Assembly (NCBI GenBank): GCA_037042915.1
Contig: CM073198.1
Location: 3,472,001 to 3,536,000 of the forward strand
Direction of reading: 5' to 3'
Length of the DNA stretch: 64,000 bases
DNA from: Auricularia sp. M13
Lineage: Eukaryota > Basidiomycota > Agaricomycetes > Auriculariales > Auriculariaceae
Below are positions 1 to 10,806 of this stretch, in pieces. Position 1 is the stretch's first letter; each line of letters starts with the position of its first letter. Under the pieces are notes generated by a model. That model was not told the origin of the DNA. It made no database searches and saw nothing but the letters and a program-made list of their open reading frames with translations. The translations under genes were made by a program, and so were the position numbers.

Positions 1-28
1 CAAGCACCGTCTCCTCAACGCCGTCGTC

Positions 29-901
29 ATGTCCCTCTCTTACGCCCCCGCCCATCATCATCATGCCCCGGCGCCCCTTGGGATCCCCTCCATGGGACAC
101 CGTCAATGCGACAACTGCGGATTTGTCGAGTCCACCTTAAATGGTCGCGCGCTCAGCATATGCGCAGGCTGCAAGTTCGTCGCATATTGTGTGCGTGTCG
201 CAGTTCGGGTGGCGTCCAGTTTGCTGAGATTTCGCGCGCAGTCCAAGGAGTGCCAGCGTGCACATTGGGACTCCCACAAAGGCGTCTGCCGGCTCACGGC
301 CGCCACCATTGGCGCTTCTCGCGCGCAGGGGAGCCAGGGGACCGGCCAGTACCCAACGCCCAACATGGCCAAGGTGCGCTGTCGATCGTTCCCAAAAAGG
401 CAGGCTTTGTTCTCTGATGCCCGCACCCCATCACGTTCACAGTACCTGCGCAAGTTCTGCTCCACGCACGCGTCGCTGCTCGCGTGGGTCGCGTACCAGG
501 CGCTCGACCTCAAGCACGTGCCGGGCAACATCCGCACGAAGAGCGTGCTCATCGAGATCGCGTACGAGCCCTCTGCCCCGCTGCGCTTCGCGCTGCGCGG
601 CACGCACTTCGTGCCGCGCTCCTACCTCGCGCAGTACGCGGACCCGCTCATCGTCGAGGACGTGCACCGGCGCGAGGACCGCTCGCGGCGCGCGGGCGGC
701 ATCGGCTGTGCCGTCGTCCTCCTCCAGTGCGGCAACATGGCCGAGGTCATGCCCGTCGAGATCGACCACCCGGCCAAGCTGGCCGCGTGGGAGGATCGGG
801 AAGACTGGGAGGAGGTCCTCGAGTGGTACGTCGACTCCGGCCGCGGCGACTTCACGCCGCCGCTCGTCACTGGCATCAGCGTGCGGAATTACCACTACTG
901 A
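29..901 (+). CDS. MYND-type zinc finger protein
   Basis: An N-terminal MYND zinc finger is visible: CDNCG, then CAGC, then YCSKECQ, W and HKGVC. MYND fingers usually mediate protein-protein contacts. The rest of the protein matches no catalytic family I know; it has an acidic end with DWEEVLEWYVD. Two introns are inferred at 191-241 (joins YC to SKECQ) and 374-442 (joins NMAK to YLRKF). Spliced length is 250 residues. Both introns are multiples of three without in-frame stops, so the unspliced frame also stays open. The start is the first ATG in the window; a missing upstream exon cannot be excluded because the window edge is 28 bases away. Confidence 0.8.
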   Translation: MSLSYAPAHHHHAPAPLGIPSMGHRQCDNCGFVESTLNGRALSICAGCKFVAYCVRVAVRVASSLLRFRAQSKECQRAHWDSHKGVCRLTAATIGASRAQGSQGTGQYPTPNMAKVRCRSFPKRQALFSDARTPSRSQYLRKFCSTHASLLAWVAYQALDLKHVPGNIRTKSVLIEIAYEPSAPLRFALRGTHFVPRSYLAQYADPLIVEDVHRREDRSRRAGGIGCAVVLLQCGNMAEVMPVEIDHPAKLAAWEDREDWEEVLEWYVDSGRGDFTPPLVTGISVRNYHY

Positions 902-1407
902 GCCGCTGCGCCGTGTTGGACGCTTTCTGGGGTGTGCGGCTGCGCCGTGCTTGGGACTACAAAAGCCACTACATACTAACTTCGACCTTCGTCTTCGATT
1001 TCGCCTTATTGCGGCCTTTTTACTCGACTACCCTTATTCGCCTGGATGTACCACCTACCCGCTGTGTCACTACTTTGTTCATGTGTAGAGATACTACGCT
1101 TCGCGCATATTCCTAAACCCGCATATCCCAACGCGTGCCTCAAGCTGTCACTCAGCTGCAACGCACTCGTATCGACCCTTCGACAAGACACCGGCAAGCC
1201 ATCAGATCAAGGGCACGACAAGAACAGGGTGCAATGAAGGTGAGACAAGGGCATGTTGATGTGAGACATTGGAAGCATAGCAAGGGAACAAGGCATGTCG
1301 AGTCGTCAGCGGTATACAGGGTTCGTGACAGGAGATAGGAATAATCCGGAGTTAGATGTGCAGAGCAAGAAAGTGAAGACACAGCAAAACGTAGCATGCA
1401 CAAACGA
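902..1407. other. Intergenic, convergent 3' ends
   Basis: This stretch lies between the MYND gene (+) and the kinesin gene (-), which converge. I see no coding exon, repeat or RNA gene; it presumably holds both 3' UTRs. Confidence 0.6.
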
Positions 1408-4380
1408 TCAGAATGCGATGTTTTCTTTGTCGCCCAGCGCACGAGCGTCAAGCGTCCGCGCCGCAAAAGGACTTTCGGACGCCTCGTCGATCTCCTCCAG
1501 TCGTTCGCCCAGAAGGTTGTTCTTAAACTTGCCGACTTCCATCTTCATGGGTGACGGCGAATTTGTAGAGTCATTGAGCGTGCTTGGGGTGGTCCGTTTG
1601 CGGCCATTGTCGGCAAACATGGCAGCGGCACCTCCGAAGGATGGACGCGGTAGCTGAGAACGCGAACTAAACTGAATGCGTTCGATGTCGGCAACGAAGA
1701 GCTGCAGAGCACGCTTTTCGTCCTCGAGCTTCTGGCGCATCTACACAGATGTCAATGTTGGAACCGTCAATACGAGCCCGCAGCGCCACATACCTGCCGC
1801 TCTTTCTCGAGCTGGCGGACGAGCTCTTCCGCCCAGGCCTCTTTCTCTTCGCGAGCCCTGCGTTGTTCTTCGACCTTGTCCATCCACTCGCGCTCAACGT
1901 CCTCGCGCACTGCACGCAGGGGCTCGCCGAGGTTGTCCTCGTATCCACGCACTACAATTTCCAGTTCGCGGATGGTACGGCCCTGGTCGGCGATGAGCTT
2001 GTCTTTTTCGTCCTCCGGCGCATCGGTAGGTAAAGGAGGACGAGCAGATAGCGCAGCTTCCAGAGAGAGAATCTGGTTGGCCTGTGTTTCGATTTCGCGG
2101 CGGGCAAGCAGCAGCTCCTGCTGCAATTCATACTGCGAGAGGTCGAAATTGAGCTTGGTGGGGCTCTCGTCGCCCTTATTCTCGTCCACACTCTGACTGG
2201 TGAGGATAAGTTTGGTGAGCTGGTTGATGCGCGCCTGCAAATCGTGCATCGCGCGAGACTCGTCCACTTGCTGTAAATCGGGACGTGTTAGCTGTTATGC
2301 ATTATCATTGCCTTTAGAGGTAGAGATTACCTCGCGCGCGCTCAACCGGCGATTCTTGACTGGAGCATCCTTCTCCCGTTCATCGAGGCGACGCTTCAGA
2401 TCCTCGATCTCCTTGCGGTAGCGCTCGATCAGCGCCTCAGTATCCACCACCTCCTTCTTCGTCGCGCATATCTATAGCGGGGGCCGGCGGCATCAGCACA
2501 GGGATAGCCTATGATGAAGAGACAGCCCATACCTGGACTTTCTTGACACGCTGCGCAAAGAGCAGTGTGCTGGTGGACTCTGTCACGGCGCTCGACGTGG
2601 GATTGAGGGTGCAAATAACTGAAACTCGTGCATTGCCCGATAGGCACGGTTGGAGCATCCGCGTCAACTTGCTATTGCGGTACGGTACGTGATCGTTCTT
2701 TCCTTTGGCCGCATTCTCGGCCAGAGTGCCAATGACAGTTCCCAAGGTCAACAAGCTGTCCCACGTATTAGCTCGGGGTGCCGCCTCAGATGCAAAGTAT
2801 TTACCTCGTGTTGATATACCGTCCTTCCCGCGTGCGATCCTTATCCGAGGTTGCTTTCTCGGAGCCGGCAAGGTCAATGAGGCTCTGCAGGATATTGTCA
2901 ACCAGGTAACGGAGCCATTCACAGCCATGGTACTGACGAGTACGGAAGTGCGAACTGATCGGCCATTCTTTGCTTGCAGCAGTGGACCCCCTGGCGTCTG
3001 GGGCACGTTGCCAGATGATGTGCTCGATGGGAAGATTGAGGCGACCGGGGACGTGCGTTCGCGCGACTCAATGACAAGTCGGAACACGCTATGGCTACGG
3101 GAGCTACGCTCGTTCCAGTCCGTACTGGCCGTGCGTCGGTTGCCGTTCCCTCGCTCGATGACATCGCGCACGCTCTTCAAGCTCGTGACAACTTCCTCGC
3201 GGAGTGGGGTAATGATAACATTATTACCGACCCCTTGCAGTCCTACGGGCTGTGAAAGTGAAGCCGGAGATAGCAGGTCGTGAATCTGTTCGTTGTAGAT
3301 TTCCAGATAGGATGCCCGCAGCAAAAACTCTCGAGACGGCGTCTGCCATGTCAGTCAGTACCCGAAGGTAGGAACATGGTGCTGCGGCAACTCAACTCGT
3401 CTGATGTACGCAAATACGTCCTTCATGGCACGTGGGATGATACCAGGTTGCTCGTCATCGCCAGACAGGGCATAGGTCTTCCCACTGCAGGTTTGACCAT
3501 ATGCAAAGATGACAGCATTGAAGCCGTCCATAGCAGCTCGTACGTGAGATTTGGCTGTGACGTTGTAGAGCGCCTTGTTATCGGAGCCCGTTAAAACCTC
3601 ATCTGTATGTATAGGTCAGTCGCAGCGTCATGCCGAACTTCTTGGATAAGTCACCGAATTGGAATTCAGGCGGTACGCTCCCAGCATTACGCGCGTATTG
3701 CTCCTGAACCTTCAGCGTGTGTTGTGTCGGGTCGACAGTCCAGCAGTCTGGTTCGCCGGTAGTAGTGGGACGAATGCTGCGGAATCAGTGTCAGGCGAAT
3801 GACAATGTACGACAGCCGTGTCCACACACCGAATGGAAACCAAAACTTTGTCCTGAGAGCCATGGTCAGACGCGTGAGCTGCTTCCAGGTCATTAGGGTC
3901 GATTTCGCCGGACAAGTCAACATCCACGTTCTGAAAATCGACAAGACCGTCCTCCGGGTCGATGGGAACTTCGCCTGGGCCGGTAAGCCCTATAAAACCG
4001 CTCTTGGTGGGACTAGCTGGCGCAGGACTGTCTGTTCCAGGCTTCCGTGGCGAAGACGGAGTGCCAGAGCGTTTCGGCGTGCCCGGTGTGCGCGGGCGAG
4101 TCACTGGAGTCTTTGCGCGTGGTGGTGGTGGTGCCAGGGTGCTCGACTTCAGCTTCGAGTTGGACCGCGTCCTAGACTCAATGCTAACTGAAGCAGTAAT
4201 CTTGCGCGTCTGCATGGAAGGCGTCGGTGCGCGCATCTGGCCGCTCGGCTTGACTGTTGTCGGCGGCGGCGCAGTCGGCGGCGGCGCCGGAACGTTCTCG
4301 GGGTCAGGCGTCGTGGACAGGCTCCTTGGCCTGCGAGGCGTAAAAGGCGGCGGGCGCGGCTTGCTGGTCGTTGCGGCCAT
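1408..4380 (-). CDS. Kinesin motor protein, kinesin-7 (CENP-E)-like
   Basis: A microtubule motor with an N-terminal motor domain. A low-complexity Pro/Ser/Thr/Arg head of about 140 residues comes first. Then come DKVLVSIR, the P-loop GQTCSGKT (about 3475-3500), switch I NERSSRSH (about 3090-3115), switch II DLAGSE (2858-2875) and the neck-side motif LLFAQRVKK. A long coiled coil follows (1767-2440, rich in E, R, L, Q), then a basic tail containing KMEVGKFKNN. The GSDNKALYN, EQPGIIPRA and SKLTRMLQ stretches resemble kinesin-7, but the subfamily is my inference. About ten short introns give roughly 750-800 residues. ATG 4380 was chosen because it opens the Pro-rich head; another in-frame ATG lies 44 codons upstream at 4512. 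Confidence 0.9.
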
Positions 4381-5961
4381 GAAGTCGGTTCGTACAGCAA
4401 CGGTTGGGTCGTGCGGCCGGCCATCTCCGATGTTGAATGTCGGCAACCGCGTCCAGGTCACGTGCCTCCGTCCAGGTGCACCTCGAAGGGAATGTTTTCT
4501 CTCACCAATCAACGCATTCAGTGTATGTTATCACTTATGCGTCCCTGGGAGTACGAAGATAGGTAGGTCGAGCGTGTTTAACAAGTGTAAGCTGGTGCAA
4601 ATTGTTTGCAACAGTTGTGTCCTCCGCGACAGATGTCTCGGACGTCACGGACTGTAGGCTGGTCCAAGGTGTATAATTGAGAGTCCCCTCTCACTCTTTG
4701 AACACTTTCAGAGACGTTAGGGCACCGAGAACCAATTGCAAGCGCTTTATTCGCAATTTTCTCCGGATTTGGTCGAAGTGACGAGTGTCATATCCCCTTA
4801 CGGAACATTGATTCAGTACACAGAGAGTACCTACATACCAAATTGACTATTCATTGACTATTGTTTGCCGCAGCCAAGGAATGCGGGTTCTTTGTGTCTC
4901 CACTTCCCTTTGGAATCTAGAAATAGACTGTCGGGCGCCTGGGAAGATCAGGCTCTCTATGTATCATAGACGGGGCCCGGGCTCCCCAATTTGGTGCGAT
5001 GATAATTCAAAGGCCCCGTGCAAACAGTTGTTATTTCCGGGAAGAAGCAGACGGCTCGGTGGGCAGGACGGATAACAGAGCCTATCTGTCCGTTCTCTCC
5101 GAACGTTTGTCTCATCATCTCCGATGATTTTCAAGTGCAATTCGTACGGAACAGGACTCCTCTGCTGCGGAAAGCGATGTTCTCCGATCCTTCAGTGCAA
5201 CATTATCTGGAGGTGCATCGGCTGGCTTGCGGCTAGCATTTCTCTCCGCCCTCAACGTATGGCTCGCGGTCGTACGCACAATTCCGAATCATAGTGTTGC
5301 TAGATCCTCTCCTTGTTTCAACCAGTGCCTATGAATCTAGCGCATGCAGGAGACGCAATGCTCGGCACGCCACTTCTCCGAAACGCCGTATGCGATTCAG
5401 AGACGCCCTGAGGAATCTCATACGTCTCATATCGATTCGAAGCTGCACTGTATCGGACCAATTATAGACAGTTGTTACACTTCCTCTTCAAGTAACAGCG
5501 CGCCGAAGGTGCCTGCCGCTGCAGGAGGAATAATTCCGACGTAGCTCGAGGACTCCTCATGATAGTTGACGCCATATTCTCATTGACGCCATATTCTTGC
5601 TAAGCAGATGCATTGCCCAACGACAACGTCAAAGACTGTTCGAAGGGGAGAGAGATGGCAGTTAGACAGCGTGCCTGCTTTCGAGGATACCCTTCACTGC
5701 TCGTTCCGGCTTCTGCGATTCGTCCGGCGCCAAGCCCAAAAGGTTCAGCCGTTCCTCGCTGAAATCATGATTGACAAGTCGCGTGGGATGCAAACATCCG
5801 GCGGCAGCGCAGTTCTTGTCCGTTGATTGGCTAGCCGCACTGCGGATCGGCGTCACTTCGACCACTTGGTCACGTACAGTATATAAGGCTAGCACGCCAG
5901 ATCCCTTCTCAGCGATCGCTCGTATCGCCCGTACTCAGAGCACGAATTGTAGCCGCGAATC
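4381..5961. other. Intergenic, divergent promoters
   Basis: This lies between the kinesin (-) and the C2H2 gene (+). No ORF here has family motifs or codon continuity. A 15-base direct repeat, ttgacgccatattct, occurs twice at 5566-5580 and 5583-5597. A TATA-like motif ends the region. Confidence 0.55.
5878..5886 (+). promoter_or_regulatory. TATA-like element upstream of the C2H2 gene
   Basis: The sequence tatataagg lies about 80 bases before the ATG at 5962. This is a plausible TATA-box distance for a fungal core promoter. It is called from sequence only. Confidence 0.5.
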
Positions 5962-6786
5962 ATGGGCTCGCGCTCCCTCGTCCACTCCGAGCCCGATGAC
6001 AACGAGTGCATGTCAGCACGAACACCCGATGAGCACGACGATCAGCGGATCCCGACGCTGCCGTCCATTCGCGAGATGTTCCCGCACTGTACGTCCCCAA
6101 GCCTGCGCAGTCCCCGGCACATCGCGCACTGAGCTGACCCAGCATACAGTCGACGATCTTATGAGATCGGGTCCCTCGTCCCCTCAAGCGTCGGGCTACC
6201 GCCTAAGCCCTGTGAGCTCCTCGTCCTCTCCCGGCGTCGAATCCTGCATGTCCTCCGCGGACTCTTCCATTATCATCTCGGAGCCAGTGTCGCCGCACGC
6301 ACAACCCACCTTCGCTGTCATGTCCATGTCGACGGGCGGCCGCCTCAACACCGTGCAAACGTCTCCAGCGACCCCTCTCAGTCGTTCGAACATCCGTTTA
6401 TTGACCGATCGTGCGGCAACGCAGCTTGCGACGACCTCACCGCCTTACTCCACGATGCCCGTACTGCGTTCAACTCAGGTGCGAAGCCACATTATGCTGC
6501 TTCTGTAGCCGATTAGGCTGACCATTGTGTCCAGACTACGAACCACCTCACAGCCCCACCGAATATTGTCGCGCCTGTCGGCCCTCACCCTAACTCTGGG
6601 AAACGTACGTCCGCGGGCTCGTATTCCCACCGCTATCCGTTGTTTATAACGAAGCCGACAGGATACCACTGTCCTCGATGCGGCCGCGGGTTCTCCACAC
6701 AAAGCAATGTGTGGAGACATCGACGTGCGGCTCATCCTGAGGAAGAGATACCCCTGCGCTCGATGCGCGGACATTCATCCATATGA
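5962..6786 (+). CDS. Single C2H2 zinc finger protein, probable transcription factor
   Basis: The spliced product is 235 residues, with introns at 6089-6149 and 6479-6534. The body is a Ser/Pro-rich, probably disordered region (SSSSSPGVES, STGGRLNTVQTSP). Near the C terminus is one C2H2 finger: CPRC, then GFSTQSNVWRH, then RRAAH, giving C-x2-C-x12-H-x4-H. It ends about 20 residues later. The layout of a long low-complexity region plus one terminal finger is common among basidiomycete regulators, but no target can be inferred. The finger itself is clear. Confidence 0.8.
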
Positions 6787-7608
6787 TGGGATACGAAAAC
6801 GGACTCCCCTCGTCGCGGATAGGCTGCCTCGTCCTGGGTGTGCATACGGTCACACGCTGTCTTGCTGAGAATATTTTGCTTTCGTGGACATTTGCCTCGC
6901 CTGTCGCTTACTATGGACCTTTGTGTAATCCTAGTCATTTCCACCGTGACGGACTAAGTAGTATACACGATATGTGATGATCATAGGACTCGAACATGAG
7001 GAAGTCCCACAGGCCAGCGAGAGTTTGCAGACCTCTCCACGCAGTTAACGAAATGGCATCAAATGAATTATACTTGCCTGATACCTAATGAAAACCTGGA
7101 TAAGCTTCTTTCACCCCTTCTGGACCGCGTGAGGCATCAGGACCTGCTGCGGCGTGTCGATCATTCCAAACCGCGAGGTTAGCGGGGAAAGCTCCCGTGA
7201 GCATATGGGTTTCCTCAGATAAATTTGGGGCTTGAGTAATAAGGATGCACGTAGCCATACCCGCGCTTACCTTCGGTCACGGGTGGAACATTGCCACAGA
7301 CTTTCTCCGGAGACTGGCAGTCCTCAGTGCTCATGCATCGTCGAAGGAAAACCGATTCAAATTCGAGCTGAAAATCTCGTACGCTGCATGTGTGTTTCTT
7401 TGCTGTGCGTCCAGATATTTTACTTGGTAGGTATTTCGAGTGTTGACACGGACAAGACGTTTCAAACACCGCACGAGCGCTTCGGCACCGCCTTCAGAAT
7501 CGGAAGCCGCGCAAGCCAGACAGTCCGAGCCGCAGCTCGCTCTGCGCAACACGTCGACTCCGCACGACCGTGCTTCACCGTTCTACGCTGCAAACACACG
7601 TTGGTTAG
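6787..7608. other. Intergenic
   Basis: I see no convincing coding exon. The stretch at 7440-7608 could hold a 5' exon of the next gene: it encodes a Ser/Thr/Pro-rich peptide ending in RASPFYAAN. However, it is in a different frame from the exon at 7609, and I could not find a splice joining them. Confidence 0.4.
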
Positions 7609-8891
7609 ATGGCCATGGGGTTGATGGACCTACTGTTCGCTGTCTTGCTACTGGGCATATCAACGGGACTGGTACGCGTCATGTCCAGGCTCCAACGTGT
7701 GCCAGTCGACTGACTGGCTGTAGTCGTTGCTCATCACTGTACCTCTATATGGCACGCTCGTGCGATTCCGGGCGAACTACACGCCCAAAGGCCTGGCCTT
7801 GGACGGCGAGGGCGGCGTCCAGCCACATGTTGGCCCCGTCGTCACCAGGTACGCGTACCATTACAGTCGTCGTGTCGCACTCTGATTGTCTCGCGGCCGC
7901 CGTTAGCTATTTCCAGATGTTCTTCCGCGTTAGGAGAATAGAGGTCCGCAGCCCTTCAGGACTTGGTATTGTCGACAACTGACCATGTGCACAGGGTACA
8001 GCTGGCCTCTTCAAGGGGATCAGTAAGTGCTCGCTCTAGTATCTTATGAAGGGCCATTCATAATGCATATGCGTAGTGCCCATGGCCATTTCGACCGTGC
8101 TCATTACACTATTTGCTGCGCTTTGGGTTGGCGCGTCGCTCGCGAACCCGAGAGGCAAATACTCCATTCCCGCTGGCGGCTCCCTGCAACTCCTCGTCTA
8201 CACCGTTGTTATCGCAATTTTGAGTTTGCCATTGACCGTTATCATCAACCGGTATGCAGGAACGTAGAGCGCGATTCTGATCTGATCTCATTCACACAGA
8301 GCCATCACCACGCCGCACAAGCTGCCTGCATTCAGCCCTATGCATTCTCTCAGCGTTCTGCTGACCCCGTACGAGCGTGCGCGGCCTTGGGCGCTCTTCT
8401 TGACTCCGGGTCTCATGGCCGCGGAGGTGCTTCACATTTGCTATGTGCTCGTGGTCATGCATTCCTTCCGCCGTCTCCTCCTGCCCTCATCTTTCCTGGT
8501 CGACGAGTGGGCCGATCCTGAGACTGGCAAGCCCATCTGGCCGAAGGACTTCACCTTCATCCGCTTCTTCCTGTACTTCCTCGTCACGGCGCTGAGCACG
8601 CCTATCCTCTGCCCCTTGGAAGTCATCGCGACCCGGCTGTCGCTGCAGCGCAACCATTCACCGGAGGGCGGGTTTGACCCCATTCCTCAGGACGACGCGA
8701 CCATGGTCGTAGACGATGACCACGAGTATGCCGGAAGTGACGAGGATGTGATCGGTCTTCGCAGTGAAGAGGACCCCTACGTTGGCCTCGTGGACTGCGC
8801 GCGGCGCATCCTCGCTGAGGAGGGTATCAGAACCCTCTTGCGCGGATGGTGGATCACTTTGCTCGGCGGCATTTTCAGCGCGCTGGGTTAA
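7609..8891 (+). CDS. Mitochondrial-carrier-like integral membrane protein
   Basis: Six exons join in frame to 339 residues, with introns at 7672-7723, 7849-7906, 7944-7994, 8023-8076 and 8252-8299. Hydrophobic segments repeat along the chain (LLFAVLLLGISTGLSLLI, LLVYTVVIAILSLPL, FFLYFLVTALSTPI). Fragments recall the carrier repeat: a Px(E) element in LCPLEVIATRLSLQR, and amphipathic RxxGxxGLFKGI and EEGIRTLLRGWW loops. An acidic insert (DDDHEYAGSDEDV) lies late in the chain. The canonical PxD/ExxK/R signatures are weak, so this is a divergent SLC25-like protein and its substrate cannot be guessed. The true N terminus may lie further upstream. Confidence 0.65.
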
Positions 8892-9263
8892 CGGACGAAG
8901 ATCATTCAGTACCGTAGCACGGATATCCACGAGCTACAAGACACCATCTCCATTGCTATCTCTACCCAGGAATTTGTACACAAGTAATGAGAATCATTTC
9001 TTCTGAAGTAAGGTCCGGATTGCGTCTGCTATGACGCCGCCTGGACAGGCTGGATGAAGGAATCCAGAGCCATTACTGAATGTTGAAGACCTCTCCGAGA
9101 GCTTACCTGGAGACTATTTAGCGGTCTTACTAGATCTTACTGGCAGAGGTTGACATTGTGATCAGTCACACATAGATGACGACCAGTGAAGCACGGTCGA
9201 TGTTGTTTTTGGGTTGCTACGGTATTTGTTGAAGTTCAGAATTACAATGTCCGGGACCACCAC

Positions 9264-9301
<38 letters not shown>

Positions 9302-9861
9302 AATGTCCGGGACTGGCTCCCAGATTTCACACTCCGCTCCGACACTTCGATCATCGCGTCGTTCTACGTATTCCGGAATCCCGGCGATATTTCACAGTAT
9401 TACCCTGGCATGCAGGATGCAGCGTAACAGCCACTCAATCCCCACAATACCATTTATCTCGTCCACCACGGCCGTACCACGCACCTATTGAGATACAGTC
9501 GCCTCAGCCAGCACCTGCCATAATCCTACATCACTTCCATCCGACTATTGCTAATAAGCAGTATGAGTCAGTGCTGGCGTCTCGTGGATATCGATGGGCG
9601 CGTTGAGTGCTACCTACCTAGCCCGTTGGAGCAAGAAATCTGGAGTGTCAACCTGCATGGACTTCTTCTTTCTCGTGGATCATCTCCTCTATCAAGATAC
9701 TTGCTACCACTCAAAGAAGTCTGCCGCGAACGCTCCAAGTCCGAGTTTGGGTGAGCCAAAGTCTAGTTTATATACAGCCGCACGGCGCACGAGACTGATC
9801 ATGCCAATGTTGTACTCTCGGCAGGCCGCTTCCACCTCTTCATGACCAGAAGTAATCGCGT
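8892..9861. other. Intergenic with poly(A) insertion
   Basis: No gene is supported. The stretch holds the poly(A) insertion with flanking direct repeats annotated separately. The sequence 3' of it has no usable coding signal. Confidence 0.5.
9244..9313 (+). mobile_element. Poly(A) micro-insertion flanked by a 13-14 bp duplication
   Basis: The sequence (a)caatgtccgggac occurs at 9244-9257 and again at 9301-9313 (9300-9313 if the last A is counted). Between the copies are only caccacc and an uninterrupted run of 36 A (9265-9300). A tail-only insert between direct repeats is what target-primed reverse transcription leaves when an element is truncated almost to its tail. The source element cannot be identified. 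Confidence 0.55.
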
Positions 9862-9864
9862 CTG

Positions 9865-10608
9865 TTGACACTCCTTCCTGTGGACGTCCTGCGCCTCATT
9901 TTCGAGAGCTTCGGCTCTCCGGACCCGCACGACATGTCTGCGGGCATCGCTGCCGCCTGCTTCGCGCTCACCTGCCAACTGTGCCTCGAGGTGGGGCACC
10001 CCGTGCTCAGAAGACACCAGGCCGCCAAGGAGGAGGCATGGTGGGGACACCGTATCATCATCGCGGGCTACTACCAGAACGGCGATGACCTCCCGAAGGG
10101 CCTCGAAGTCGATCCAGCGTGGCAAATGCCAGAAAAGAACATCTACACCGAAACCGAGGGCTGGCCCAACAGATACTTCGACCTGCACGATGCGGTCGGC
10201 AACAGCGGTATCTTCTCCACCAGTGCAGCGAAGAGCAGGAAGGAGGCTCGCAAGGCGGTCGCGCTCAAGAACCTGTGGTGCAGCATGTTCCGCGTTCACC
10301 CCCGCCCGCGCATCGCCCAGCCGATTCTGCGAAATCTGACCACCAGGGAGTACGCACGCGCGGACATCCTGGACAAGATGCAGCGCGACCCCGACGTCTT
10401 GGACACGTTCAGGAAACTGCGCGTAGGCGACCTCGCCCTGTTTCGCATCTGCTGGTCCAGCCGCGACGACGTGGATATGAACGCTGACGATATTGTTCGG
10501 GGTTCGTGGGCGGGTCATCGCTTCGACGTTATCGATTTTTCGAAAGTCGACCTGAACGGGTGGCAAGACATTAGCAAAGATCTTGTGAGAGAGGTAGCTG
10601 GGATTTGA
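9865..10608 (+). CDS. F-box-like protein, start codon unresolved
   Basis: The open frame runs 247 codons to the TGA at 10608. Near its beginning, LPVDVLRLIFESF followed by an Ala/Cys-rich helix resembles an F-box (SKP1-binding) motif. The remaining 200 residues have no domain I recognise; they include DILDKMQRDPDVLDTFRK and a Trp-rich patch. The odd point is the start: a TAA lies at 9853-9855 in frame and no ATG precedes the F-box-like helix. The first in-frame ATG, at about 9931, would cut the motif. Options are a CTG/TTG start, a lost start (pseudogene) or an error. No upstream splice acceptor avoids the TAA. Confidence 0.45.
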   Translation: MTLLPVDVLRLIFESFGSPDPHDMSAGIAAACFALTCQLCLEVGHPVLRRHQAAKEEAWWGHRIIIAGYYQNGDDLPKGLEVDPAWQMPEKNIYTETEGWPNRYFDLHDAVGNSGIFSTSAAKSRKEARKAVALKNLWCSMFRVHPRPRIAQPILRNLTTREYARADILDKMQRDPDVLDTFRKLRVGDLALFRICWSSRDDVDMNADDIVRGSWAGHRFDVIDFSKVDLNGWQDISKDLVREVAGI

Positions 10609-10806
10609 GTGGAAGAGTACCCGTGTCCGACAGAGTACTTCTAGGAGTTTCCTGAATTTGCTTCTCTACCCGGGCGCTGTACAGAACCGCACGGCGCAAT
10701 GTATTCTCTCCGCGGCCAAAGCGCGCGCAAGGATGACCCCAAAGATGAAGTGATACATTCGCCCAGAGCAACCAACAGAAGATAATGCTACAGCAAGACA
10801 CGATAT

